A DNA stretch of 41,763 bases from CAZSVE01 sp964610175 (lineage in GTDB: Bacteria; Pseudomonadota; Gammaproteobacteria; HK1), in assembly GCA_964610175.1 (NCBI GenBank), contig CAZSVE010000020.1, positions 1-41,763 on the forward strand, given 5' to 3'. The translations under genes and the position numbers were made by a program. The notes beneath the pieces are model-generated. The model was not told where the DNA came from. It saw nothing but the letters and a program-made list of their open reading frames with translations, and searched no databases. The first letter of the stretch is position 1, and every line of letters starts with the position of its first letter. This document shows positions 33,718 through 41,502 of the stretch, piece after piece.

Positions 33718-34278
33718 ATGTCGATGAACCCAGCCTACGGTTTGGATATTCTGGTCCTCTTTGCGCATCCACACCCCCTTCGCTCCCGGGTAAATCGAGC
33801 ATTGCGCGAAGCGGTAAGCGACCTCCCTGGTTTGCATGTCCATGATCTTTATGAAGAATACCCGGATTTTTATGTGCAGACGGATCGGGAGCAGGCGAAA
33901 CTCGAAGCACATGATCTCATCGTATTCCAACACCCCATATATTGGTACAGCGCACCATCCCTGCTTAAGGAATGGCAGGATATGGTGCTCGAATACGGAT
34001 GGGCATACGGCAAAAAAGGAAATGCGTTACACGGAAAACGGTGGCTACAGACCATCACCACGGCAGGTCCCATGGAATCATACAGCAAGGATGGGCAGCA
34101 CCGTTTTTCCATCATGGAGTTCTTGCGGCCATTCGAGGCAACTGCCCATACCTGTGGCATGGTATGGCTGCCCCCATTTTTGACTTACGGTACGTCCTCT
34201 ATGGATAGCGCGGAAGTTGCCGCCCAGGGCACAGCCTATCGCGAATATCTGACTACACTTCGACAAGTCACCTCGTAA
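33718..34278 (+). CDS. KefF-like NAD(P)H quinone oxidoreductase
   Basis: A 186-residue flavodoxin-fold protein (FMN-dependent NAD(P)H dehydrogenase, DT-diaphorase type). LDILVLFAHPHPLRSRVNRA begins the fold; FQHPIYWYSAPSLLKEWQD and VLEYGWAYG are the family signature; TAGPMESYSKDG follows. KefF stimulates the glutathione-gated K+ efflux pump KefC and reduces quinones. No kefC lies next to it, so it may act alone in quinone detoxification. GGGGGAAA stands before two possible ATGs (33718 and 33724); the second has the better spacing. Confidence 0.88.
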   Translation: MSMNPAYGLDILVLFAHPHPLRSRVNRALREAVSDLPGLHVHDLYEEYPDFYVQTDREQAKLEAHDLIVFQHPIYWYSAPSLLKEWQDMVLEYGWAYGKKGNALHGKRWLQTITTAGPMESYSKDGQHRFSIMEFLRPFEATAHTCGMVWLPPFLTYGTSSMDSAEVAAQGTAYREYLTTLRQVTS

Positions 34279-34421
34279 ACGGATCGATGATCTTCTCCAT
34301 TCGTATGTGGCTGTCTTCACTCCTCTTTGGTACCGCTATCGGAATCGAAGTCGAAAAGGCTGGTAACAATACCGATTGGGTTTCCCGACTCAATCCCGAT
34401 CACCCTTTCGATCCCGAATAA

Positions 34422-34474
34422 AATCCTTAAAACCTGGCTCATTTGCGAAGATGAGCCGAAAATAAACAAATTAT
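34422..34474 (+). repeat. Dispersed repeat, fragment M (last hairpin plus tail)
   Basis: GGCTCATTTGCGAAGATGAG then CCGAAAATAAACAAATTATT. The last bases are at the same time the stop codon (34471-34473) of the DUF302 gene on the minus strand. Confidence 0.85.
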
Positions 34475-34872
34475 TGGGATTCCGATGATTCCAAGGCCTT
34501 TTTTGCCTGCTCCAGACGGATACGAACTTGCTTGGCGGTATCGGTAACTTCCTTTTGATTGGCAATCCCCATGACCACCACCGGATCCATGAAGGCAACG
34601 GTAACAATGCCGTCCGTCTCTTGCCGCACTACTACATTGCATGGCAGCAATAGACCGAGATCGATGTCCGTCGCCAAGACACGGTTGGCGAAAGATGGAT
34701 TGCATGCCCCCAGAATACGGTATGCCGGATAGTCCAGATCGAGTTTGGCTTTTAGTGTGGCCTGAACGTCGATGTCCGAAAGGATACCAAAACCTTCTTT
34801 TTTCAGTGCTTCGATAACCCGTTCGACGACATCGGAAAACGAACCGGAAAGGGTTGTGTTGAAACCGTACAT
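34471..34872 (-). CDS. DUF302 domain protein
   Basis: A 133-residue protein with the whole DUF302 fold: MYGFNTTLSGSFSDVVERVI, EALKKEGFGILSDIDVQATL, YRILGACNPSFANRVLATDI, LGLLLPCNVVVRQ, and VTVAFMDPVVVMGI. The domain's function is unknown; it resembles TT1751-type proteins and is often near sulfur or redox genes. No signal peptide from this start. The start at 34872 has AGGAG upstream and fits the family; the upstream in-frame ATG at 35037 would add 55 unconserved residues. The C-terminal helix (KQVRIRLEQAKKALESSES) is charged, and the stop lies within a repeat tail. Confidence 0.9.
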   Translation of the reverse strand: MYGFNTTLSGSFSDVVERVIEALKKEGFGILSDIDVQATLKAKLDLDYPAYRILGACNPSFANRVLATDIDLGLLLPCNVVVRQETDGIVTVAFMDPVVVMGIANQKEVTDTAKQVRIRLEQAKKALESSESQ

Positions 34873-35665
34873 TAGCGATTTTTCTCCTTTCAAAATAGAG
34901 TGTAGCGGGCATGAAATGCGGTTCCGCGATGATTTCACTGCAGTGATGGACGATAGTATAAAAAATATTTGCACCAATAGCTTGGGTGATCCTCTGTCTG
35001 GCTCCCGAACATTACGAGATTCATGAATCACTGACATCGGCCAAGCCGTTTAGACGGACCTCGATACGTGTTTGGTTACAGGTTCGCTGCGCTGTGTTCT
35101 TCGCGGTTTATTTCGTCCACAAGTAAACTCAACCCAACAAAACCGGAGTCCGAAAATTTCGGTTCCGACTCGATATCGTTTTTATCGTTCCCCACCATCG
35201 AGGCGATATTCCCTCGATCAAGAAAGATGAAATACGGCAGTCGTTGGAAATTTTCCAATTATCTTGTGCGAGATTTTCGAGATAACCAAGTAACATGTAG
35301 CTATACTTAATACTTTGTTTATCTCCCGATCATTTTCGCAAATGAGCCGAGTTTTACGAAACGCCGGTTTTTCTTCACCGATACCGGGCCATGCTTCATC
35401 GCTTCTAGGTAAAGCTTCGCTAGGCTTTCGAACCTCGACTCGGCGCATCTCCCACACGGCTTTACCGCTACTGGACTCAAAGACACCCGTGTGGTGAAGT
35501 CGAGAAATTCTTGACAAAGAATTGCGCAATTCAGGGGTCAAAATATGTGTCCCGGTGTAAAAACCAGTACGAAAACCGCGTCCGTGCCTTAGACGAAATA
35601 CGAATAGTGCATCGGACATCCTCGATCAACGTGACTACAATCCACGCCGCTAATATTCACCACCC
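34873..35665. other. Gene-free stretch with repeat copy F
   Basis: About 790 bases between DUF302 and cysM. Apart from repeat F (35313-35424) I see only short frames without domain resemblance. The promoters of both flanking genes must lie here. Confidence 0.45.
35313..35424 (-). repeat. Dispersed repeat, copy F (full)
   Basis: Reverse orientation: TTTGTTTATCTCCCGATC, CATTTTCGCAAATGAG hairpin, TTTTACGAAACGCCGG, central stem CCGATACC..TCATCG and head AGGTAAAGCTTCGCTAGG. Several substitutions make it a diverged copy. Confidence 0.9.
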
Positions 35666-36559
35666 ATGAACACACCCACCATCGAGAATTCCGTCGGCAA
35701 CACGCCACTTGTACGGATAAGGCAACTTGCTGCAAATACCACTAACACCATACTGGCCAAGCTCGAGGGCAATAATCCTGCCGGCTCGGTCAAGGATCGC
35801 CCCGCCCTTAGTATGATCATGTGCGCCGAGGAGCGTGGCGATATTCATCCGGGAGACACGCTAATCGAGGCGACCAGCGGTAATACGGGAATTGCGCTGG
35901 CCATGGCGGCTGCCATACGCGGCTACCGGCTGGTGCTTGTCATGCCCGAGAACATGAGCGTGGAGCGACGAGCGACCATGCGCGCCTTCGGTGCCGAAAT
36001 ACGACTGGTGTCTCCCGAAGGTGGAATGGAAGAGGCGCGTGATCTGGCCGAGGACATGCAGGCCGCAGGCGAAGGCCGGGTGTTGGACCAATTCGCAAAT
36101 CAGGATAACCCCCTGGCACACTATCTGGGTACGGGACCCGAAATTTGGCGCGATACGGGCGGTTCGATTACCCATTTCGTGAGTGCCATGGGCACTACCG
36201 GCACCATCATGGGCGTGTCCCGCTATCTCGAAGAGAAGAAACCCACGATTCAGATCGTCGGCGTGCGACCTGCCGAAGGTTCAAGTATCCCTGGCATTCG
36301 CAGGTGGCCCAAAGAATATCTACCCCGGATCTATGACGGACGACGGGTAGATCGGACCATCGACGTAACCCGGCAAGAGTCCGAAGAGGTAACCAGAGAC
36401 CTCGCCGTTCGAGAGGGGATTTTCGCCGGAATCTCCTCGGGAGGTGCCATGGCCGCCACACTTCGCCTTTGCCGAGAGGTAGAGAACACCGTAATCGTGG
36501 TTATCATTTGTGATCGCGGCGATCGATATCTATCGACGGGGGTCTTTCCCGACGAATAA
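35666..36559 (+). CDS. cysM: Cysteine synthase B (O-acetylserine sulfhydrylase)
   Basis: A 297-residue PLP enzyme joining O-acetylserine with sulfide or thiosulfate to make cysteine or S-sulfocysteine. The PLP lysine is Lys43 in NPAGSVKDRPA. The phosphate-binding loop GTTGTIMGVSRYL and ATSGNTGIALAMAAAIRGY are present. The CysM-type segment RPAEGSSIPGIRRWPKEYLP, where CysK has longer loops, favours CysM. The C-terminal ICDRGDRYLSTGVF is typical. ATG start without a clear ribosome site. Isolated gene, not with sulfate permease genes. Confidence 0.95.
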   Translation: MNTPTIENSVGNTPLVRIRQLAANTTNTILAKLEGNNPAGSVKDRPALSMIMCAEERGDIHPGDTLIEATSGNTGIALAMAAAIRGYRLVLVMPENMSVERRATMRAFGAEIRLVSPEGGMEEARDLAEDMQAAGEGRVLDQFANQDNPLAHYLGTGPEIWRDTGGSITHFVSAMGTTGTIMGVSRYLEEKKPTIQIVGVRPAEGSSIPGIRRWPKEYLPRIYDGRRVDRTIDVTRQESEEVTRDLAVREGIFAGISSGGAMAATLRLCREVENTVIVVIICDRGDRYLSTGVFPDE

Positions 36560-36729
36560 CGCCAGTTCGTAAATCCCAAATAGCCTTCGGTGGGACAGCA
36601 CCCCGGACTCACGGCCTATTTCATCCGGGATACCGGGAGACATCATCAGTGCTCGAGGCGGGGAACAAGGACGAGCATCGGTTTCCCACAAGGACCTGTC
36701 GTGCCGATACAGTCCGACGCAAACAGGTC

Positions 36730-36838
36730 TGGCGAAGCTTCGCCTCGAACCGATGAAGCATCGTTCGATTAGTAGCGCAAAATTGACGTTTCGTAAAATT
36801 TGGCTCATCCGCGAAGATGAGCGGGAAATAAACTAATC
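36730..36838 (+). repeat. Dispersed repeat, copy G (full)
   Basis: TGGCGAAGCTTCGCC, CCGATGAAGCATCG, TTGACGTTTCGTAAAA, GGCTCATCCGCGAAGATGAG, CGGGAAATAAACTAATC. The tail ends 6 bases from the stop of the small minus-strand ORF at 36845. About 170 featureless bases separate the copy from cysM. Confidence 0.92.
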
Positions 36839-36844
36839 ACATCC

Positions 36845-37048
36845 TCAAGTGTAACGAGCCCGAAAATAACCTGTTTCCTGCCAGTCTTCGATTTGCTCGA
36901 TGCCCTGCTGAAAGAGCCGTCTTCCAGGTGGTATTTTCGCAAATATTACCAAGCCACCCTTGGGATCTCTTCTGGCGAGCAATGGTACATTTCGGCCCTG
37001 TAAGATACGCCTGCTTGCGGCTCTTTGCCGCACCGTATTTATCTTCAT
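36845..37048 (-). CDS. Small basic hypothetical protein
   Basis: A 67-codon frame beginning MKINTVRQRAASRRILQGRN, with LLARRDPKGGLVIFAKIPPG and IEQIEDWQETGYFRARY. I do not recognise a family. For it: a compact, well-mixed composition, and a stop 6 bases from a repeat tail, the same arrangement seen for ispH, hpnH and DUF302 in this window. Against it: no clear ribosome site, and its start is only 22 bases from the divergent exonuclease start. A longer frame opens at 37093, inside the exonuclease gene. Confidence 0.4.
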   Translation of the reverse strand: MKINTVRQRAASRRILQGRNVPLLARRDPKGGLVIFAKIPPGRRLFQQGIEQIEDWQETGYFRARYT

Positions 37049-37070
37049 ACTGACAGTCGGTGGATACTCA

Positions 37071-37850
37071 ATGAACGTGCTCGTTTTTGACATTGAAACA
37101 GTACCTGACGTAGAAAACGGACGAAGGTTACTTGATCTCCGTGGACTCGATGACCGACAGGTCGCCGAAATAATGTACCAACAACGCCGTCAGGAATCCG
37201 GCACCGAATTTCTACGCCACGATCTACACCGAGTCGTGGCGATCTCCGCGGTATTTCGTTCCGGCACCCGATTGAAGATCGGATCGTTCGGCAGCGAGGA
37301 GTCGCTGGAAAAGGAGCTTATACAGCGTTTCTTCGATGGCATCGGGAAATCCTTCCCCACGCTAGTGTCCTGGAATGGTGGCGGTTTCGATCTTCCCGTC
37401 CTCCATTACCGATCGCTGCTTCACGGCATCAACGCGCTGCGATACTGGGATATCGGGGATTTCGATAAGGATTTTCGCTGGAACAATTACCTGAACCGTT
37501 TTCATAATCGCCATACCGATCTCATGGATGTACTCTCCGGGTACCAGATGCGAGCGAGCGTACCACTCGACGGAATCGCCACCTTGCTGGGTTTTCCGGG
37601 AAAGATCGGAATGGATGGTTCCGAAGTATGGGGAAAATACCTGGCCGGTGATATCAAAGCGATTCGGAACTACTGTGAAATCGATGCATTGAATACCTAT
37701 TTAATATACTTGCGCTTCGAGCTTGTCCGTGGACGTCTAACGCAACCCGAATATGATCGAGAGGATCAGCGGGTCAAGGATGAATTGGCAGCGCGTAACG
37801 AGCCCCATCTTCAGGAGTTCCTTACGGCGTGGACAGAGCAACATTCTTGA
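37071..37850 (+). CDS. PolB-like 3'-5' exonuclease (DEDDy family)
   Basis: A 259-residue protein of the stand-alone PolB-type proofreading exonuclease family (PF10108 type). Exo I is VLVFDIETVPD (Asp7, Glu9); Exo II is VSWNGGGFDLPVLHYR near residue 101; Exo III is YCEIDALNTYLIYLR with Tyr201 and Asp205. Two-metal hydrolysis of DNA or RNA 3' ends is expected; the biological role is unknown. The start at 37071 is chosen because MNVLVFDIETVPD is the family N-terminus and a GGTGG site precedes it. The longer frame from 36960 would add a spurious basic leader. Confidence 0.9.
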   Translation: MNVLVFDIETVPDVENGRRLLDLRGLDDRQVAEIMYQQRRQESGTEFLRHDLHRVVAISAVFRSGTRLKIGSFGSEESLEKELIQRFFDGIGKSFPTLVSWNGGGFDLPVLHYRSLLHGINALRYWDIGDFDKDFRWNNYLNRFHNRHTDLMDVLSGYQMRASVPLDGIATLLGFPGKIGMDGSEVWGKYLAGDIKAIRNYCEIDALNTYLIYLRFELVRGRLTQPEYDREDQRVKDELAARNEPHLQEFLTAWTEQHS

Positions 37851-37889
37851 AGATTTTCGGAAGGGAGCTTCCCGGCAATCGTATTCGTT

Positions 37890-37996
37890 CAGCGAGGCTT
37901 CGCCTCGAACCGAGGGACCATGATTTGATAGTACCAAAATTAGCGTTTTGTAAATGGTGACTCATTTGCGAAGATGAACCGGAAATAAACAAAATA
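37890..37996 (+). repeat. Dispersed repeat, copy H (full)
   Basis: AGCGAGGCTTCGCC (imperfect head), CCGAGGGACCATGATTTGA (the central hairpin is damaged), TTAGCGTTTTGTAAA, GACTCATTTGCGAAGATGAA, CCGGAAATAAAC. It lies 40 bases after the exonuclease stop and 130 before miaB. Confidence 0.9.
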
Positions 37997-38125
37997 CAAA
38001 CGTAACCTTTACGGAAATCCTTGATTTCAATTCCATGTCCCGAGACTCATAGGCCACTTCCCTGGTATGTTGAAAACCTAGGGAATCCTTTCATCTCGAT
38101 TGGGGTCGTCCTCAGGGAAATCATC

Positions 38126-39502
38126 ATGACACGAAAATTGTATATCAAGACCTTCGGTTGCCAGATGAATGAATACGATTCGGCCAAGACGGCGGATCTA
38201 TTGGCACGATCTCATGGAATGAAACGCACGGACTATCCGGAGGCGGCGGATGTCTTGCTCGTCAATACATGTTCCGTGCGTGAAAAGGCCAAGGAAAAGG
38301 TGTTTTCTCAGCTAGGCCTTTGGGGACAGTGGAAGATCCACAGGCCGCACTTGGTAATCGGGGTCGGTGGCTGTGTCGCAAGCCAGGAGGGCGAGGCCAT
38401 CCGCGCCCGTGCGCCCTATGTGGATCTTATTTATGGTCCGCGAACGCTCCACCGCGTGCCCGAGATGCTGGATGAACTGAAACGCCTGAATCGACCTCGC
38501 GTGGATATTTCTTTCCCCGAGATTGAAAAATTCGATTGTCTTGCCGGGCCGCTTGCAGAGGGACCGAGCGCTTATGTGTCTATCATGGAGGGTTGTAGTC
38601 GGTATTGTTCGTACTGCGTAGTGCCTTATACACGGGGACAAGAGTTCAGTCGCCCACTCGATGATGTATTGCACGAGGTAACGGTACTGGCGAGCCAGGG
38701 AGTACGCGAGGTGATATTTCTCGGGCAGAACGTCAACGCATATCGGGGATTGCTGGCTGGTGATGGTGATAGGGAGAATAATACCCGGAAAGGCGAGCCT
38801 CGAAATCTCAAGATACGCGGGGAGCTCGGCACCCTGATCCGCCGCGCGGCCCAAATTACGGGAATCGAGAGGATTCGCTACACCACCTCTCATCCAGCAA
38901 GGTTCGATGCGGGATTGATTCAGGCCCATACCGAGGTACCAATATTGGTAGGGCATGTGCATCTGCCGGTACAAAGCGGTAGCGATCGAATCCTCGATCT
39001 CATGAATCGGGGGTATACGAGCGCGGAGTATCTGGAGGTAATCAGGCAACTTCGCCACGCGCGTCCCGGCATCAGCATTAGCACGGATTTCATCGTCGGG
39101 TTTCCAGGTGAGCGCGAGTGCGATTTCGAAGACACCATGGCGCTTGTGGATGCGGTAGGTTTCGATCAGTCTTTCAGCTTTATATTCAGTCCTCGCCCCG
39201 GGACACCGGCTGCCGATCTCCCCGATGATGTGGAACCTGCGGTAAAAAAACGACGGCTTTCACGATTACAGGCACGAATTTCGACGATTGCCGATGGAAT
39301 TAGTCGCGCCATGGTAGGGTCGGTACAAAGCGTGTTGGTCGAACGACCTTCGAAAAAAGACCCGGAATGGATGGCGGGTCGCACTGAAAACAATCGTGTT
39401 GTAAACTTCACAGCCGTCCCTTGTTCAATCGGGGAGTTCGTGGATGTTCGTATCACGGATGCGCTTCGTAATTCGTTGCGTGGTATTGTCATTCACCAGT
39501 GA
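38126..39502 (+). CDS. miaB: tRNA-2-methylthio-N6-dimethylallyladenosine synthase
   Basis: A 458-residue radical SAM methylthiotransferase modifying i6A37 in tRNAs. The N-terminal UPF0004 domain binds a second Fe-S cluster through Cys12 (FGCQMNEYDS), Cys49 (NTCSVR) and Cys83 (GGCVASQEG). The radical SAM motif is GCSRYCSYCVVPYTRG (Cys157, 161, 164). LPVQSGSDRIL and FIVGFPGE follow, and a C-terminal TRAM domain includes VLVERPSKKDPEWMAGRTEN. After QNVNAYRG there is an insertion (LLAGDGDRENNTRKGEPRNL) absent from E. coli MiaB. The start at 38126 matches MTRKLYIKTFGCQMN; an upstream ATG at 38021 is not conserved. phoH follows, as usual. Confidence 0.96.
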   Translation: MTRKLYIKTFGCQMNEYDSAKTADLLARSHGMKRTDYPEAADVLLVNTCSVREKAKEKVFSQLGLWGQWKIHRPHLVIGVGGCVASQEGEAIRARAPYVDLIYGPRTLHRVPEMLDELKRLNRPRVDISFPEIEKFDCLAGPLAEGPSAYVSIMEGCSRYCSYCVVPYTRGQEFSRPLDDVLHEVTVLASQGVREVIFLGQNVNAYRGLLAGDGDRENNTRKGEPRNLKIRGELGTLIRRAAQITGIERIRYTTSHPARFDAGLIQAHTEVPILVGHVHLPVQSGSDRILDLMNRGYTSAEYLEVIRQLRHARPGISISTDFIVGFPGERECDFEDTMALVDAVGFDQSFSFIFSPRPGTPAADLPDDVEPAVKKRRLSRLQARISTIADGISRAMVGSVQSVLVERPSKKDPEWMAGRTENNRVVNFTAVPCSIGEFVDVRITDALRNSLRGIVIHQ

Positions 39503-39631
39503 AAGGTACATTCGATTTAGGTATCGGAAAAACAAAAATCCTGAGAGAACCAGTGCGCTCGCCAAGACCCACCCCGCTTCAGTCTTGGCGCGAAGCGCTA
39601 ACATGTCCATTCGATTTCGGTTGGAAAATTC

Positions 39632-40675
39632 ATGCAAGACGAAGTTTCACCCCCATCGACATTCTCCCCCCAATTGGAATCTCCGGAATTTTCGGAGCCC
39701 CCGGCGTTCCAGGAATCGAATCCCTTGGAGCCAACGACGGTTACGGTCGAAATAGAAACCATCGACAATCAACGTCTGGCTAATCTCCGTGGACCTTTGG
39801 ATAGCCATCTCCGCCAATTGGAGCGAGGACTTGATGTGGAGATCAGTGGCCACGACCACAGCTTTCAGGTAATGGGTCTACCTGAATCGGCGCAGGTCGC
39901 GGGAGAAATATTGCGAAAGCTCTATGATATTACCTGCAACGAGGTCGTGACGCCGGATAAAGTACACTTATTTTTACAACAGGCCAGTAGAGAAGATATG
40001 TTGGAAGAGAATAATAGTGAAACCATTATTCGTATTCGCCGAGGCATTATCAAAGGTCGTGGCACCAATCAGTGTAATTATCTCGATAAAATGAAGACCT
40101 TTGATCTCAATTTCGGTGTTGGTCCGGCTGGTACGGGTAAAACCTATTTGGCGGTAGCCAGCGCCGTTGCGGCCTTCGAAAATGAACAGGTACGGCGTAT
40201 CGTCCTGGTTCGTCCCGCCGTGGAGGCCGGAGAGCGCCTGGGTTTTCTTCCAGGTGATCTTGCCCAGAAAGTCGATCCCTATCTGCGGCCACTCTACGAT
40301 GGCCTATACGAGATGATGGGATTCGATCGGGTGACCAAGCTTATCGAGCGAAATGCAATCGAAGTTGCGCCACTTGCCTACATGCGAGGAAGAACACTCA
40401 ATGAGTCGTTCATCATCATGGATGAAGCTCAAAATACGACGGTAGAACAAATGAAAATGTTTCTGACGCGCATTGGGTTCGCCTCGACCGCAGTGGTAAA
40501 CGGAGATATTACGCAAATCGATCTTCCACGAGGTCAGCAGTCGGGATTACGCCAGGCGATTGAAGTTCTAAAAGGTGTGGAAGGGATTGGCTTCACGTTT
40601 TTCCAATCGAAAGACGTAGTCCGCCACCTGCTGGTTGCTCGTATCCTCGATGCCTACGAGTCATATGAAGCGTAA
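39632..40675 (+). CDS. ybeZ: PhoH-like ATPase (YbeZ)
   Basis: A 347-residue PhoH-family protein. Residues 35-130 form an N-terminal KH-like domain. The ATPase follows, with Walker A VGPAGTGKTYLAVA (164-171 core), VRPAVEAGERLGFLPGDLAQ, Walker B FIIMDEAQNTT near 262, and GDITQIDLPRGQQSGL. YbeZ works with the endoribonuclease YbeY in 16S rRNA maturation. In most relatives miaB-ybeZ-ybeY-corC are contiguous. Here ybeY is missing: after the stop comes a 90-base spacer and then a gene on the other strand. ATG at 39632, weak ribosome site. The first 30 residues are Pro/Ser/Glu-rich. Confidence 0.95.
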   Translation: MQDEVSPPSTFSPQLESPEFSEPPAFQESNPLEPTTVTVEIETIDNQRLANLRGPLDSHLRQLERGLDVEISGHDHSFQVMGLPESAQVAGEILRKLYDITCNEVVTPDKVHLFLQQASREDMLEENNSETIIRIRRGIIKGRGTNQCNYLDKMKTFDLNFGVGPAGTGKTYLAVASAVAAFENEQVRRIVLVRPAVEAGERLGFLPGDLAQKVDPYLRPLYDGLYEMMGFDRVTKLIERNAIEVAPLAYMRGRTLNESFIIMDEAQNTTVEQMKMFLTRIGFASTAVVNGDITQIDLPRGQQSGLRQAIEVLKGVEGIGFTFFQSKDVVRHLLVARILDAYESYEA

Positions 40676-40767
40676 AACCCTTGACCCACGGCATCCGTCG
40701 GGTATCTCCCGGAAAAACTTGGTTTCCGATGGCAGGTTGTTGGAATTTCGAAGGAAATCCACCGAAT

Positions 40768-41502
40768 TTATTGTTGTTGATTATTTCCGCCCAGATACAT
40801 TTTTCGTACATCTGGGTTGTCGAGTAAGTCCTTTCCCGTACCCGTGTAGCGATTTCGTCCAAGTTCGAGCGCGTACCCGCAGTCCGACACTTCAAGCGCG
40901 CGAGTAGCGTTTTGTTCCACGATGAGCAGCGTATGCCCGGCAGCTTTCAGTGTCAAAAGGTGCTTGAATATGATGTCGACGTATTTCGGGGAAAGTCCAA
41001 GCGATGGCTCGTCGAGCATCACGAGCGTTGGGTTCAACATCAGCGCGCGTCCTATGGCCAACATTTGTTGCTCACCGCCGCTCAAGCGCCCAGCAAGTTG
41101 CTTGTGACGTTCCTTGAGGCGTGGGAATTGGAGAAATACCGCCTCTACAGCCTTCTTTCGCTTCACGCGATTCTTCATCGGAAATGCCCCCATTTCGAGA
41201 TTTTCCTCGACAGACATATTCTCGAAGACAATTCTTCCTTGGGGGACATAGCCTATACCCAACTCGGTGATTTTATGGGTGGCAAAACCGGTGATTTCAC
41301 GATCATTGAAGATGATACTTCCGGCGTTGGTATCGACAAGGTTCATAACGGCCTTGATAACGGTGGATTTTCCTGCGCCGTTCGGACCAATAATGGCAGT
41401 GATTTCTCCAGGTTGTACCTCGATATCGAGGTTGAACAATACTTGCACCGGGCCATAAGATGCATTGAGTTGGTGAATTTCAAGTAACGGCTGTTTGTCC
41501 AT
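40768..41502 (-). CDS. livF: LivF-type high-affinity branched-chain amino acid transport ATPase
   Basis: A 244-residue ABC ATPase. Walker A GPNGAGKS (39-46), HKITELGIGYVPQGRIVFEN, signature RLSGGEQQMLAIGRAL, Walker B LVMLDEPSLGLSPKY, H-loop VEQNATRALEVSD. LivF couples ATP hydrolysis to uptake of branched-chain amino acids, amides or urea with LivGHMK. The start MDKQPLLEIHQLNASYG at 41502 is preferred, with TTGGGGATACCA before it; an in-frame start 12 bases upstream exists. The upstream liv genes, if present, lie beyond the window. Distinct from the longer LivF-like gene at 28328-29257. Confidence 0.93.
   Translation of the reverse strand: MDKQPLLEIHQLNASYGPVQVLFNLDIEVQPGEITAIIGPNGAGKSTVIKAVMNLVDTNAGSIIFNDREITGFATHKITELGIGYVPQGRIVFENMSVEENLEMGAFPMKNRVKRKKAVEAVFLQFPRLKERHKQLAGRLSGGEQQMLAIGRALMLNPTLVMLDEPSLGLSPKYVDIIFKHLLTLKAAGHTLLIVEQNATRALEVSDCGYALELGRNRYTGTGKDLLDNPDVRKMYLGGNNQQQ

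Noticed and set aside
34279..34421. Possible short coding remnant after the KefF-like gene
   Set aside because: Only a low-complexity minus-strand frame (FDFDSDSGTKEE-like) is seen; nothing to identify.
40662..40907. YbeY in the frame overlapping the end of phoH
   Set aside because: The frame starting MKRKTLDPRHPSG lacks the HxxxHxxxxxH zinc motif and mostly lies opposite livF.
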